Positions 10,940 to 21,654 of a DNA stretch of 64,000 bases are shown in pieces. Below the pieces are notes generated by a model. The model saw only the letters and a program-made list of their open reading frames with translations, did no database searches and was not told the origin of the DNA. Location of the stretch: assembly GCA_037349315.1 (NCBI GenBank), contig JBAIAC010000014.1:27567001-27631000 (forward strand), given 5' to 3'. The position numbers and the translations under genes were made by a program. This stretch comes from Chelydra serpentina (taxonomy: Eukaryota; Chordata; Testudines; Chelydridae). Numbering within the stretch: the first letter of the stretch is position 1; each line of letters starts with the position of its first letter.

Positions 10940-11510
10940 CAACATTTATTTTCTTTATTGTCCAAGTGGTATTAATAAATGATAATACACTCTATGTAAT
11001 CAAATAACAGTTTAACTTCATTTATGGTTTCTCCAATAGCAGGGGTGGTTTTTGTGTGGGGGGTGGGAGGGTTCTAAAGTGCATCTCAGGATAACTTTAT
11101 AACACTACCAAAAAGACCCCAGCCGTCTCCTTTTGGTTTTTAATAAACTGTCAACAAGGTGGCAATACAACTACAAGACACATTATAATTAACATTCTTT
11201 AAATTCTGCACCACTAAATTACTGTATCCATAACAGCTTGCCACATTTTCCATTAAGATATTTAACATTTACTATATAGGTTTCTATAAATTAAACGAAG
11301 CATTCATAATTTATGTAAGGTATAAAACCACAAATTCTTTTCTCTACAAGAATACTGTAACTTAACACAAAAACAAACAAACAAACAAAAAACACCCCAC
11401 AGATGAACCAACACAGGAATCTTGAATAAATGTAATATAGGTGATCAGATAATATCAGTAATAGTTTATCTTCATAGTAAACTTTAGCTTTATGCGTATC
11501 CCACTTGAAT
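10940..11510 (-). other. TUSC3: TUSC3 3' untranslated region (inferred)
   Basis: AT-rich sequence between the TUSC3 stop codon at 11511-11513 and the AATAAA pair. It is unusually free of recognisable transposons compared with its surroundings, as expected for retained transcript sequence. A short (AAAC)n run at 11366-11396 (GTTT on the transcript) and a G/T-rich patch at 11040-11070 are the only low-complexity parts. Confidence 0.6.
10945..10959 (-). promoter_or_regulatory. TUSC3: Two AATAAA polyadenylation signals
   Basis: On the minus strand AATAAA occurs at 10954-10959 and again at 10945-10950, about 550 nt downstream of the TUSC3 stop codon. Cleavage would be expected near 10920-10935. 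This is inference; alternative signals cannot be excluded. Confidence 0.55.
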
Positions 11511-11526
11511 TCATTTAATTAAGAAG
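11511..11526 (-). CDS. TUSC3: TUSC3 terminal coding exon (...S-FLIK-stop)
   Basis: On the minus strand a strong pyrimidine tract and acceptor (TTTTCCTTTTCTTTTCAG) is followed by C-TTC-TTA-ATT-AAA-TGA. Joined to the AG left over from the exon at 36001-36091 it makes AGC and reads Y-P-Y-S-F-L-I-K-stop. That is the C terminus I recall for one TUSC3 isoform, and the reading phase fits exactly. Only 16 coding bases are present, so no ORF search would find it. The intron between this exon and the previous one is about 24.5 kb. The alternative TUSC3 C terminus (SDLDFE in other vertebrates, from recall) was searched for by eye on the minus strand and not found. Confidence 0.88.
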
Positions 11527-11929
11527 CTGAAAAGAAAAGGAAAATATGATTAAATGCTGAAAAATGCATAGGAAATGTGGTGTCACAAAATTATTTTAGA
11601 AGAATCAACAAGGACTTTAAAACTTAAATTCATTAAAGCATTCAGTATTTGTAGGACACACTGTTTTAAAAAAATGTATATGACACATTCAGTAATTAAC
11701 AAAGTAAGCATGAAGTAAGTTATCAAAACCAAACAACAAAAACCTGAATGACTGAATAAACTTAAAGATTATCCCATTAAAATTATTTTAAAATGCAAAA
11801 TTTATTACTGTATAAGCACATATTTTCTTCCAGTAAACTAGGTTTTTGGTCTTAATATTAAAATTAATAATAATAAACTGCCACTCTCCTGCAGAATTGG
11901 AACACTTGTATTCTGAAACTTGTTTATAA

Positions 11930-12669
11930 CAGGGGTAGTCAAACTACAGCCCATGGGCCACATCTGGCCCGCAGGACCCTACTGCCCAGCCCACAGGACC
12001 CTCTTTCCCCAGGAGGCTACCTCCAGCCCTTCCCCTGCTGTTCCCCCATCCCCTGCAGCCTCAGCGCACCCCCCCGCCAGTGAAATGCTCTGGGTGGCAG
12101 GGCTGGGAGCTCCTGGGGCAGCGCAGCTGTGGAGCCCGGCTTGACCCGGTGCTCTGTGCTGTGCGGTGGTGGTGCAGCTGTAGCGTCGCCAGCCACAGGT
12201 GCTCCAGGCAGCGTGGTAAGGGGGCAGGGAGTGGGGGGGGGGTGTTGGATAGAGGGCAGGGGTGTTCGGGGTGGTGATTAGGGGGCGGGAGTGTGGATAG
12301 GTGTCGGGGCAGTCCGAGAGTGGGGAACAGGAGGGTTGAATGGGGGCAGTCAGGAATGAGAGGAGGGGTTGGATAGGACAGCGGGCGGCAGTCAGGGGAC
12401 AGGGAGAAAGGGTGGTTGGATGGGGGAGGGGTCCCGGGGGGCCATCAGGAATGAGAGGAGGGGTTGGATGAGGCAGCAGGGGGCAGTCAGGGGCAGGGGT
12501 TCGAGGGGCGGTCAGGGGACAGGGAGCAGGGATGTGTGGATGGGGCAGAGGTCCCGAGGGGGATGGATAGGAAGTGGGGGCCGGGCCACGACTCCCTCTC
12601 CTAACCAGCCCTCCATACAATTTCCGAAACCCAATGTGACCCTCGGGCCAAAAGGTTTGCCCGCCCCTG
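11930..12669. mobile_element. 740-bp non-autonomous hAT element
   Basis: Begins CAGGGGTAGTCAAACTACAG and ends CAAAAGGTTTGCCCGCCCCTG. It is flanked by perfect 8-bp direct repeats GTTTATAA at 11922-11929 and 12670-12677, so the boundaries are exact. The interior is GC-rich and degenerate with GGGGCAGTCAGG-type tandem-like units between about 12290 and 12560. The 213-codon open frame across it is proline-rich low-complexity translation, not a transposase. It sits in the TUSC3 last intron only about 400 bp upstream of the terminal-exon acceptor. Confidence 0.85.
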
Positions 12670-12949
12670 GTTTATAACCATCCTGCTCCACAGCTTAAGT
12701 GGCCCAAGAGTGTGCACAGCATACAAGAGTTGGCAAGACTCAGTGGGTCTGCAGATTTAAAAAAAAATCTATTTACTAAAATGTGTTGAAGCTCAGATGA
12801 AATTACTTCACTCAGTATTTATTACGGTCTCAACTCCCTTGGAAAGAGAACTTCAAATATACTGATCAGACATATAGCATTTAAAAAACTTTACAGAGAA
12901 GATATGATTCACTATCCCCATTTCACAGATGGAGGAACTGAGACACAGA

Positions 12950-13780
12950 GAGAGGAAGGGCTAAATCCACAAAGGGACTTGGGCACCTGACACTTTAGGC
13001 ACCTGAGTCCAACATGTAGGTACCATTCTGCTTCTCAAAACACTCACTTAGCTGCTCCCTAAAGCCCCTATGTTTCTACCTGTGGTCATGAGCAAAACTG
13101 CCTAAGCACTGAAGCCACTGAGCTGCTTGGCACCCTACCTTACATCTTAGCACTGGCAGGATTCATGAACTAGGTTTTTTCAGAGCACACCTAACCTGCA
13201 CAAAAGGTAGCTGGGGCGAGCAGATCAGTGATGGCCACCATCTTCATTGTACCCAATAGCTTAGTGGTTAGTGCATTCACCTGAGATGTGGGAGATCCAT
13301 GTTTGAGTCACCACACTTTTGAGCAAGGACTTGATAGCAGGTCCCACTCCTCCCAAGAGAGTGCCCTAACCACTGTTCTATTGGCTATAATGGGCTGGCG
13401 GGGGGATCTCTCACACACACATTTTTTTTTTGGAGAAAATCCTGACCTGGACTAGGTACCTAACTCCAGGATCAGGTTCACATCTTTGAATCCTGAGTAG
13501 ACATAGGTGCCTCCCTCTGGCCTGGAGTTAGGCACCTAACTACCTTTGAGGAGCAGGAGTTAGGCTATACCCTTCTCAGCATTTCCTACTGACTAGTTTA
13601 GGCGGCTCTTTGCTCAGCTTGCTGGCTTCTGTGAATCCCATTCTTAGGCACCAAATTCTCCCTATGCATTGTCTATGGAGCCTAGGTGCTTAACTCAAGA
13701 TTGAGGATTCCAGTGGGTAATAGAGCGCCTAAAAGTTAGGTGTCGCAGTGACTAAATCCCTTCATAGATCGAACCCGAAG
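12950..13780. mobile_element. Palindromic element with opposed tRNA-like modules, copy 2
   Basis: A shorter relative of the element at 7074-8495, in opposite orientation. The reverse complement of 13600-13780 reads AAGGGATTTAGTCACTG... then GAATGGGATTCACAGAAGCCAG, matching GGGATTTAGTCATTTAGG and GAATGGGATTCACAAAAGCCAG in copy 1. The left part (12955-12995) is inverted relative to the right end. At the centre two tRNA-like modules face each other: plus strand 13258-13312 (TAGTGGTTAGTGCATTCACC ... TTTGAGTCACC) and minus strand 13326-13385 (CAGTGGTTAGGGCACTCTC ... ATCAAGTCC). No coding. Confidence 0.6.
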
Positions 13781-13987
13781 TGACTAGCCCAAGGTCACAC
13801 ATAGGAATAATGATAACCCAGAAATAAACTCCTTCCTGTTGGTCTGGTAACCTGTCCACAGGCCTGCAATATTTTAGAGGACAGCAGGAAGGATTGCTAT
13901 AGTTTCACTACAACATACCTCTTTAGCTTCTTGTAAAATATTATTTCGCAACTTCTTACAGATACATTGAGTTCCCTGACACACCTA

Positions 13988-14935
13988 CTATAGATTCATA
14001 GATTCTAGGGCTGGAAGGGACTTCGAGAGGTCATCGAGTTCAGCCCCCTGCCCTCATGGCAGGACCAATTACTGTCTAGACCATCCCTGATAGACATTTA
14101 TCTAACCTACTCTTAAATATCTCCAGAGATGGAGATTCCACAACCTCCCTGGGCAGTTTATTCCAGTGTTTAACCACCCCGACAGTTAGGAACTTTTTCC
14201 TAATGTCCAACCTAAACCTCCCTTGCTGCAGTTTAAGCCCATTGCTTCTTGTTTATCATCAGAGGCTAAGATGAACAAGTTTTCTCCCTCCTCCTTATGA
14301 CACCCTTTTAGCTATCTGAAGACCGCTATCATGTCCCTTCTCAGTCTTCTCTTTTCCAAACTAAACAAACCCAATTCCTTCAGCCTTCCTTCATAGGTCA
14401 TGTTCTCTAGACTCTTAATCATTCTTGTTGCTCTTCTCTGGACCCTCTCCAATTTCTCCACATCTTTCTTGAAATGCGGTGCCCAGAACTGGACACAATA
14501 CTCCAGTTGAGGCCTAACCAGCGCAGAGTAGAGCGGAAGAATGACTTCTCGTGTCTTGCTCACCACACACCTGTTAATGCAGCCCAGAATCATGTTTGCT
14601 TTTTTTGCAACAGCATCACACTGTTGACTCATATTTAGCACACTATAACCCTAGATCCCTTTCTGCCATACTCCTTCCTAGACAGTCTCCTCCCATTTTG
14701 TATGTGTGAAACTGATTGTTCCTACCTAAGTGGAGCACTTTGCATTTGTCCTTATTAAACTTCATCCTGTTTACCTCTGACCATTTCTCCAATTTGTCCA
14801 GATCATTTTGAATTATGACCCTGTCCTCCAAAGCAGTTGCAATCCCTCCCAGTTTGGTATCATCTGCAAACTTAATAAGCGGACTTTCTATGCCAATATC
14901 CAAGAGCTTACTATGCAGCTCTTTGAGGGGAATAA
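13988..14935 (-). mobile_element. CR1 LINE, 3' part (reverse transcriptase C-terminal half and 3' end)
   Basis: The 3' end lies at 13988 with the GATTCTATGAATCTA-like CR1 tail. Reverse-strand reading gives the RT core with intact FADDTKLGG (around 14845-14870), the palm segment EVNRMKFNKDKCKVLHLG, then [21 protein letters not shown] and the [15 protein letters not shown] thumb. The two longest open frames are offset, so the copy is frameshifted. It stops abruptly at 14935; the next 365 bp is unrelated and CR1 homology resumes at 15303 with more N-terminal domains. The two could be one insertion that lost part of the RT and gained unrelated DNA. Confidence 0.9.
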
Positions 14936-15302
14936 TCAGTTCTGTTCATGGCATTATTATTACAAAACCTCCATACAAACACCATAAAGGTTAAGAACAT
15001 TTAGAAATATAGTTCCCATCACAGAGTTTACAAGATATGACCAGACACATGGCAAAAAACATGCCAATTGGTCAGAAGCTGCAGTGTGAGGGGATTATTA
15101 AATCCCCATTTTGCTAAAAAGACAGCAAGATGATTTCATGAAGTGGTGGGAATTTAAAGGATACAGAATGCTTAGCCAAGAAGACACCACAACTGATCCA
15201 GACATAATATGATGGAAAGCGCAAAGCCAAGACTGGGAAAAGGAAATGAAGAGAGGAGTAAAGTAAGACAATAATTCAACATTTTATATGAGCTAAACAC
15301 TT
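14936..15302. repeat. Non-CR1 spacer between two CR1 pieces; contains a dispersed repeat
   Basis: Does not read as CR1. Positions 15199-15275 (CCAGACATAATATGATGGAA... AGAGGAGTAAAGTA) resemble 17061-17135 (CCAGACACAGCATGATGGAA... AGAGGAGGACTACGGTA) in the same orientation at roughly three-quarters identity by eye. This points to an unnamed dispersed repeat or a local duplication. Confidence 0.45.
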
Positions 15303-16495
15303 CCTTTTTATCCTTTTTGTTCAAGTGCTTCAAAATGGATTCCTTGAGGACCTGATCCATGATTTTTCCAGAGACTGAGATGAGACTGACCGGTCTGTAG
15401 TTCCCCAGATTCTCCTTCCCTTCTTAAAAGATGGGCACTATATTTGCCTTTTTTCCAAATGTCCAGGACCTCCCCCGATAGCCACAAGTTTTCAAAGAAT
15501 GGCCAATAGCTCTGCAATCACATCAGTGAACTCTCTCAGCACCCTCGGATGCATTGCATCTGGCCTCATGGACTTGTGCATGTCCAGCTTTTCTAAATAG
15601 TCTTCAACCTGTTCTTTCACCACTGAGGGCTGCTCACCTCCTCCCCATACTGTGTTGCCCAGGACAGCAGTGTGGAAGCTGACCTTGTCTGTGAAGACCG
15701 AGGCAAAAAAAGCATGGAGTACTTCAGCTTTTTCCACATCATTTTCCACATCATTTCCACATCATTCCACAGCTTTTTCCACATCATTTTTCCCTGACCA
15801 TCTTCTTGTTGCTAATGTATCTGTAGAACCCCTTCTTGTTACCTTTCACCTCCCTTGCTAGCCGCAACTCCAATTGTGTTTTGACCTTCCTGATTATACC
15901 ACTCACTGCATGCTCAAGCAGTATTTTTATTCCTCCCTAGTCATCTGTCAAGTTTCCACTTCTTGTAAGCTTCCTTTTTGTGTTTAAGCTCACCGAAGAT
16001 TTCTCTGTTAAGTCAAGCTGGTTGCCTGCCATATTTGCTATTCTTTCTGTACATTGGGATGGTCTGTTCCTGCGCCCTTAATAATGCTTCTTTAAAATAT
16101 AGCCAGCTCTCCTGGACTCCTTTTCCCCTCACATTAGCCTTCCAGGGGATCCTGCCCACCAGTTCCCTAATGGAGTCAAAGTCTGCTTTTCTGAAGTCCA
16201 GGGTGTGTATTCTACTACTTTCCTTTCTTCCTTTCGTGAGGATCCTGAACTCAACCATATCATGGTCACTGCTGCCCAAATTGCCACCCACTTCTACTTC
16301 CCCTACCAATTCTTCCCCGTTTGTGAGCAGCAGGTCAAGAGGAACACGGCCCCTACTTGGTTCCTCCAGTACTTGCACCGGGAAGTTGTCCCTAACACTC
16401 TCCAAAAACTTCCTGGATTGTCTGTGCACTGCTGTATTGCTCGCCCAGCAAATGTCAGGGTGATTGAAGTCTCCCATGAGAACCAGGGCCTGTGA
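15303..16495 (-). mobile_element. CR1 LINE, endonuclease to RT N-terminal part
   Basis: The reverse strand encodes the C-terminal endonuclease with MGDFNHPDICW, LDLLLTNGEELV and SDHDMVEF (16013-16477). The ADFDSIRELVGRIPW linker follows, then the RT N-terminus with LHAFFASVFT, MRPDAMHPRVLREF and a degraded fingers region to 15308. Stops and frameshifts are present. A short tandem repeat of CTTTTTCCACATCATT-like units (15727-15790) expands the RT N-terminal part. The 5' portion of the endonuclease is missing. Confidence 0.88.
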
Positions 16496-17060
16496 TCTGG
16501 AAACATGGATGCGGTGATGATGGAGTACACCTCTCCAACTGACAAAGGGATATATTTTTAGCCATTGTCAAGGATGGAATTGTTAAGTATTTGGAAACCA
16601 AGTGGGAAATGGAGGAGAGGTAGCCAAGGAATTTGTGACTCCTGCTTGCGGCAGGTGTCCAGTGCAGGTACTTGTTCCATAGAGGGTCCAGTCTCCTGCT
16701 AAACTTGAATTGCACGTGGACTAAGGGGAAGGCATCCCTCAAGGAAGCTGGGGAATGGGGTTGGGGCACTTAATGTCTAGTACAGCGAGGAGACAACCCT
16801 CTTTCCCCAGCTCCTTAACCCTCATATGAGGGAAGGGCAGTGGGTCCCAGCAATGGAATGGGGACTAGCTGTGGAGTAATGGAGTAATGACAGCAGGCCT
16901 CAACCAGGTGGAAACAATTAAGCAAGGAATCATGACCAATACCATATAAGTTATTGTTGAATAGTTACCAGATGAGTTTATTTAATTAAACCATATCCCT
17001 TGTATCTTGTCTTGTTCCTCTATTTCTGGGACAATGATCAGAAGATAAGATACCAAATAT

Positions 17061-17135
17061 ACCAGACACAGCATGATGGAAAGTGTAAAAACAAGGGTGG
17101 GAAATGCAGATGAGAGGAGGACTACGGTAAAATGA
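17061..17135 (+). repeat. Second copy of the 15199-15275 dispersed repeat
   Basis: Shares CCAGACA..., ATGATGGAAAG and the GATGAGAGGAGGACTACGGTA region with 15199-15275. Class unknown. Confidence 0.4.
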
Positions 17136-17393
17136 TTAAGAAGAGCAGTGGCAATGAGAGGAGAAATAGAGTAAATGGAGGCAGAGATAGAAAGGCCTCA
17201 GAATTACATAGGGTGAGAAGCATGAATATGATATGATAAGAAACTGGAAGATAACGAATACTTTTAAAGAAAGGGGATGTGGTTAGAGCCATGGGAAGGA
17301 AAGGATGATTTAGCAGTGACAGTTTGGACAGACTAGATGGGAGACAGGTGAGAACAAGTGGGTGAGGTGAGACAGTAGCAAGACGAGAAATGA

Positions 17394-17507
17394 TCCTAAT
17401 TTTTGTGGGAGCAAAGCTCTTCTTTCGGTGCTGACAGAGGAAGACACCTGCTATCCAGAACTTATCAGCACTGAAAGAATGGAGCTTTGCTCCCACAAAA
17501 ATTAGGA
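17394..17507. repeat. Near-perfect 114-bp hairpin
   Basis: The left arm 17394-17434 begins TCCTAATTTTTGTGGGAGCA and the right arm 17465-17507 is its reverse complement with only a few changes. The outermost 28 bp are perfectly complementary; inner differences include CTCTTCTTTCGG against CTCCATTCTTTCAG. The loop is about 30 nt. No target duplication or known MITE terminus was recognised. It could be a young fold-back insertion or an inverted duplication, and within TUSC3 intronic RNA it would form a long stem. Confidence 0.8.
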
Positions 17508-18933
17508 GCTTCACACGAAGGGAATGTATCTGCAGTGCAGATCTCCTAAGCCCCTACAGGAATTGAATTCCACTTTTGGGTGGCTTAGGAGCCCCAATGA
17601 GGCTGAGTTGTCTCCTCAAGCAGTCATCTCTCTATGCTGCTGCTTCCTGTAGAGCAAATAAAATGATGGACAAGCTGAGGAGTTGGAAGGTGGCAGAAAA
17701 ATGGCAATTTGTGTATTGAGTATTCATGAGAGTTAGCCAGATTTGAGGGATGGAGACTGTTTTGCAGAATGACACAAGCTTGAACATGAATCTCAGTAAA
17801 TATTTATTAGAAACAGATTTACCAGTTCATAAATTCCAAGTAAATCCATTTAATTATGCAAATAGTCAAGCTAGTAATAACTATTGACTAAAGCTGCTGA
17901 ACATAAAAACGTCTAGTCAGTCATAAACAGATTATACCCTTACTTTTAACCTTTTGTCTGCCTGAACAAATATTCCTTCTGTTAAACACTGTCTTACAAA
18001 AAACATGTGACATAACATTGCCTGCCTTATTAACAGTTGATTACTTGACCCCCCCCCCCCGAAATAATCCTACTTAACTTCCTTCAGCTTGTGTTGAGCT
18101 ATTGAAACAACTGTGCGGAAATGTAGTGAGGATCTATATTCAGAGCATATAGGATTCATGTACTGAAATGAACTTATGCAATGTCAAAGGACATTTCTAA
18201 TTACCATAATGCTCATATTTTCTAAGTGTACTTGAGGAATTTCTCAGCGACACAGTATTTCACCATTTGTCTTTGTTTTGGTTGCATGAACTGGTATTTC
18301 CCAAGCAATCATCCAACAGTTTATGTTGATTTCATTTCATAATATACATATTACAAATCTGAGGTGGTCTCTGGTATGACTCTTTTATATTTATAATGAC
18401 ATTCATCAGATTAGTTCCTCTTGTCTGTTGCTCAGTGCTGATGTGGTTATCCTTCCCTTCTTGGTTTCTTTATCTTTTCTCCTAGGTTTACTTATTTAAA
18501 TAGTTCTTGAATATAATGGCTACTAATGATAACACACTGACTATAAAACATTATTTTACAATAGTAACTCAGTGACAGACTTAAAGGTGGCAATTTTGCA
18601 ACAAAAAAGCTTCAAAAACAGACTCCTACGAGAAGCTGCCGAACTTGATTAATATGCAAACTAGGTACCGTTAACTCAGGTTTGAACAGAGACTGGGAAT
18701 GGCTTGGTCATTACGTTAATTGAATCTATTTCCCCTAATTTAATATCCTAGTAAGTACTCTTACACCTCTGTGTCAACTATCCGTAATGGGCCATCTTGA
18801 TTATCACTTCAAAAGTTTCTTTCCCCTGCTGATAATAGTTCCTTTCAATTAATTAGTCTTTTACAGTTGGTATGGTTACTTCCACCTTTTCATGTTTCTC
18901 TGTCTGTATAAATATTTGCTTACTATGTGATCC

Positions 18934-19068
18934 ATTCCATGCATCTGATGAAGTGAGCTGTTGCCCACGAAAGCTTATGCTGAAATAAATTTGTTAGTCT
19001 CTAAGGTGCCACAAGTATTCCTTTTATTTTTGCTGACACAGACTAACACGGCTACTTCTCTGAAATAG
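18934..19068 (-). mobile_element. Cry-type SINE
   Basis: Reverse-strand order is TTTCAGAGAAGTAGCCGTG, TTAGTCTGTGTCAGCAAAAA, TACTTGTGGCACCTTAGAG, ACTAACAAATTTATTTCAGC, ATAAGCTTTCGTGGGC and CAGCTCACTTCATCAGATGC. This is a block order I recognise as typical of turtle tRNA-derived SINEs. The head lies at the high-coordinate end. Name from recall. Confidence 0.7.
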
Positions 19069-20608
19069 TACTGACAGACATCCAGAGAATTAAAAAAATA
19101 TTTGTCACAATTTTTGCAGTTGTAGAAAACATCTAAAATCAAGCCGATAAAAAGGAAAAGAAATCAGGAATCTCATGAAGACTCTGAATTTGAAGGGACA
19201 GTTAAAGACTTCCAAGTGAAGCTTAATAGATTAGCTGTTTTTCAGCCTGAAGACCTTTATCCCCCAACCAGGTAAAGTAAACGAAGAGGCAGAGCCAGTT
19301 ATTATATAAGGGCTTGATTCAAACCCCATACATATCAATGGGGTTTGGATCAGTAAGTTTTGGATCAGGCTTTCAATGTGCCTCAACCCTATTCTAAAGA
19401 AACCAGTGCTAGGATTGTTAAACCTCCTCACCTTCTGTATCTGAAACTGCTCATGCTGGGATTAATTAGAGTCAAGTGTCATAGTAACGCTTTGTGACCT
19501 AGACATCACAGTGCAATGGACTGTACCTCCTTTTAAAAATAATTAGCTGAATTGAACAACACATTCATCAATGCTTATCACCAAGTCACAGAGTTTACAC
19601 ATTAATCCTTCCAATTCTTTTCTTGGGAAAAACTAAACTGTTGTCAAAAGTGTTATTCTATAGGAACACTGAGTAAACATTTGCTTATGTGATTATCACA
19701 ATTGTTTTATTACGGAGCTACTGTCTCTTTGTTTATGTGGTTTTAGTAGTTTAAAATGCCACTGTCAACTTGAAATGCATTAATTATAACTGAGTTTAAA
19801 ATAGTTTCTGTTGGTATGTTTTCCCCTGCCAAATTTTTGTAAGTTTATAATTGCATTCTTCTCTTTATTTAAAAATGTATGTGCCCGCCTTGCTGATAGG
19901 TAACAGAGCCTCCCAAATAAAAGGAGAATGGGAGAACAGTGGGTACTGACTAAAAAATGGTAGATGAAACAATTTCAGACAAGTGTAAGCTTAATATTCT
20001 AATTAATCTGTCATCTTGTTGTCAACTTTATTTACTCTCAGAAAAATGCACAGATGACAGTGATGATAAAAAATGGCAACTGTTTCCGAAAAAGTGGAAT
20101 CTAATTTAATATGGTTGATTTCCAATGATGATGGTGAGGGATAGGCAGCTGAAGAGCCTGCTGACAGTGGATTGTATCTATCAGTTGACCAACCAGAGAA
20201 CCAACACTGGAATACCTTCATGGGGATTATGACAGAACTCCAGCATGTGTACTTGTGCAATCCTGGTTGGGAACATGCAGTCACATATATGTATACACTC
20301 TGCTTCTGACTGTGGGGTTCATTTCACAGCCACAGCCTTATCCCTTAATCGTCCAAACTCCTATTCTTCATTGCTCTTGTTGAAGACAAATATAAAAGAG
20401 ATTTTCAGTTTCTCGGGCCTTGCTGAGTCACTAATTTAATCACTCTGCTTATTAAGGCCCAACTTAGATTGATAGCAGCCACATGAAGGCTGTTTTTCTC
20501 TCTGTGCCTCTACTTACACCCTTCTTCCCCCGAGTTGCAGTTAGACTCATGGCAATTTAGCCATTATTCATGAATTTACTTACTGTCTTACATATGTTTC
20601 CTCTAATA

Positions 20609-21654
20609 TAGTGTCTCTCAAACTTTCCGGACTACTGTACCCCATTGAGGAGTCTGATTTGTCTTGCATACCCCAATTTTCACCTCACTTAAAAACTACT
20701 TGCTTACATAAGAACGGCCATACTAGGTCAGACCAAAGGTCTATCTAGCCCAGTATTCTGTCTTCTGACAGTGGCCAATGCCAGGTGCCCCAGAGGGAAT
20801 TAACAGAACAGGTAATCATCAAGCGATCCTTCCTCTGTTGCCCATTCCCAGCTTCTGGCAAATACAGGCTAAGGCCACCATCCGTGCCCATCCTGGCTCA
20901 TAGACATTGATGGACCTATCCTCCATGAATTTATCTAGTTCTTTTTTGAACCCTGTTATAGTTTTGGCCTTTACAACATCCTCTAGCAAGGAGCTCCACA
21001 GGTTGACTGTGCGCTGTGTGAAAAAATACTTCCTTTTGTTTGCTTTAAGTCTGCTGCCTATTAATTTCCTTTGGTGGCCCGTAGTTCTTGTGTTATGAGA
21101 ACGAGTAAATAAAACTTCCTTATTTATTTTCGGCACATCAGTCATGATTTTATATATCTCTATCATATCCTCCCTTAGTCGTCTCTTTTCCAAGCTGAAA
21201 AGTCCCAGTCTTATTAATCTCTCCTCATACGTCAGCCATTCCAAACCCCTAATAATTTTTGTTGCCATTTTCTGAACCTTTTCCAATTCCAATATATCTT
21301 TTTTTTTTTGAGATGGGGCGACCACATCTGCAGGCAGTATTAGAAGATCAGACATACAAATATAAAAGTGTCACAGCACACTATTACTGAAAAATTGCTG
21401 ACTTTCTAATTTTTACCATATAATTATAGAATAAATCAACTGGAATATAAATACTATATTTACATTTCAGTATATAGTATATAGAGCAGTATAAACACGT
21501 TATTTTCTGTATGAAATTTGTTTGTATTGACTTTGCTAGTGCTTTTTATGTAGCCTGTTGTAAAACTAGGCAAATATCTAGATGAGTTGATGTACCCTCT
21601 GTAAGACCTCCATGTATCCCCAGGGGTTCACATATCCCTGGTTGGGAACCACTG
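20609..21654 (-). mobile_element. Non-autonomous hAT (family A), split by a CR1
   Basis: The left end TAGTGTCTCTCAAAC and right end GGTTGGGAACCACTG form hAT-type inverted termini. Flanking octamers CTCTAATA (20601-20608) and CTTAAATA (21655-21662) match 6 of 8. The terminal segment GGAGTCTGATTTGTCTTGCA, the internal GTGTCACAGCACACTATTAC and ATTACTGAAAAATTGC match the copy at 42764-43290 in opposite orientation. Homology between the two is continuous if the CR1 at 20706-21357 is removed. No transposase. Confidence 0.8.
20706..21357 (-). mobile_element. CR1 LINE 3' fragment inserted in hAT family A
   Basis: The 3' end at ACATAAGAACGGCC is followed on the reverse strand by RT C-terminal sequence: EKVQKMATKIIRGLEWLTYE, then [15 protein letters not shown] and VLFTRSHNTRTTGHQRKL. 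The last open frame (20819-21355) is uninterrupted for 178 codons, so this copy is less decayed than several others. It is 5' truncated, as is usual for CR1. Confidence 0.9.

Noticed and set aside
11979..12620. 213-codon proline-rich open frame on the minus strand
   Set aside because: It lies wholly inside the hAT element bounded by GTTTATAA duplications, is low-complexity (P, H, T, S rich) and mirrors GC-rich tandem units; no domain or splice context.
13258..13385. tRNA genes
   Set aside because: A- and B-box-like motifs are present but no cloverleaf with a plausible anticodon arm and acceptor stem; they belong to a dispersed repeat.
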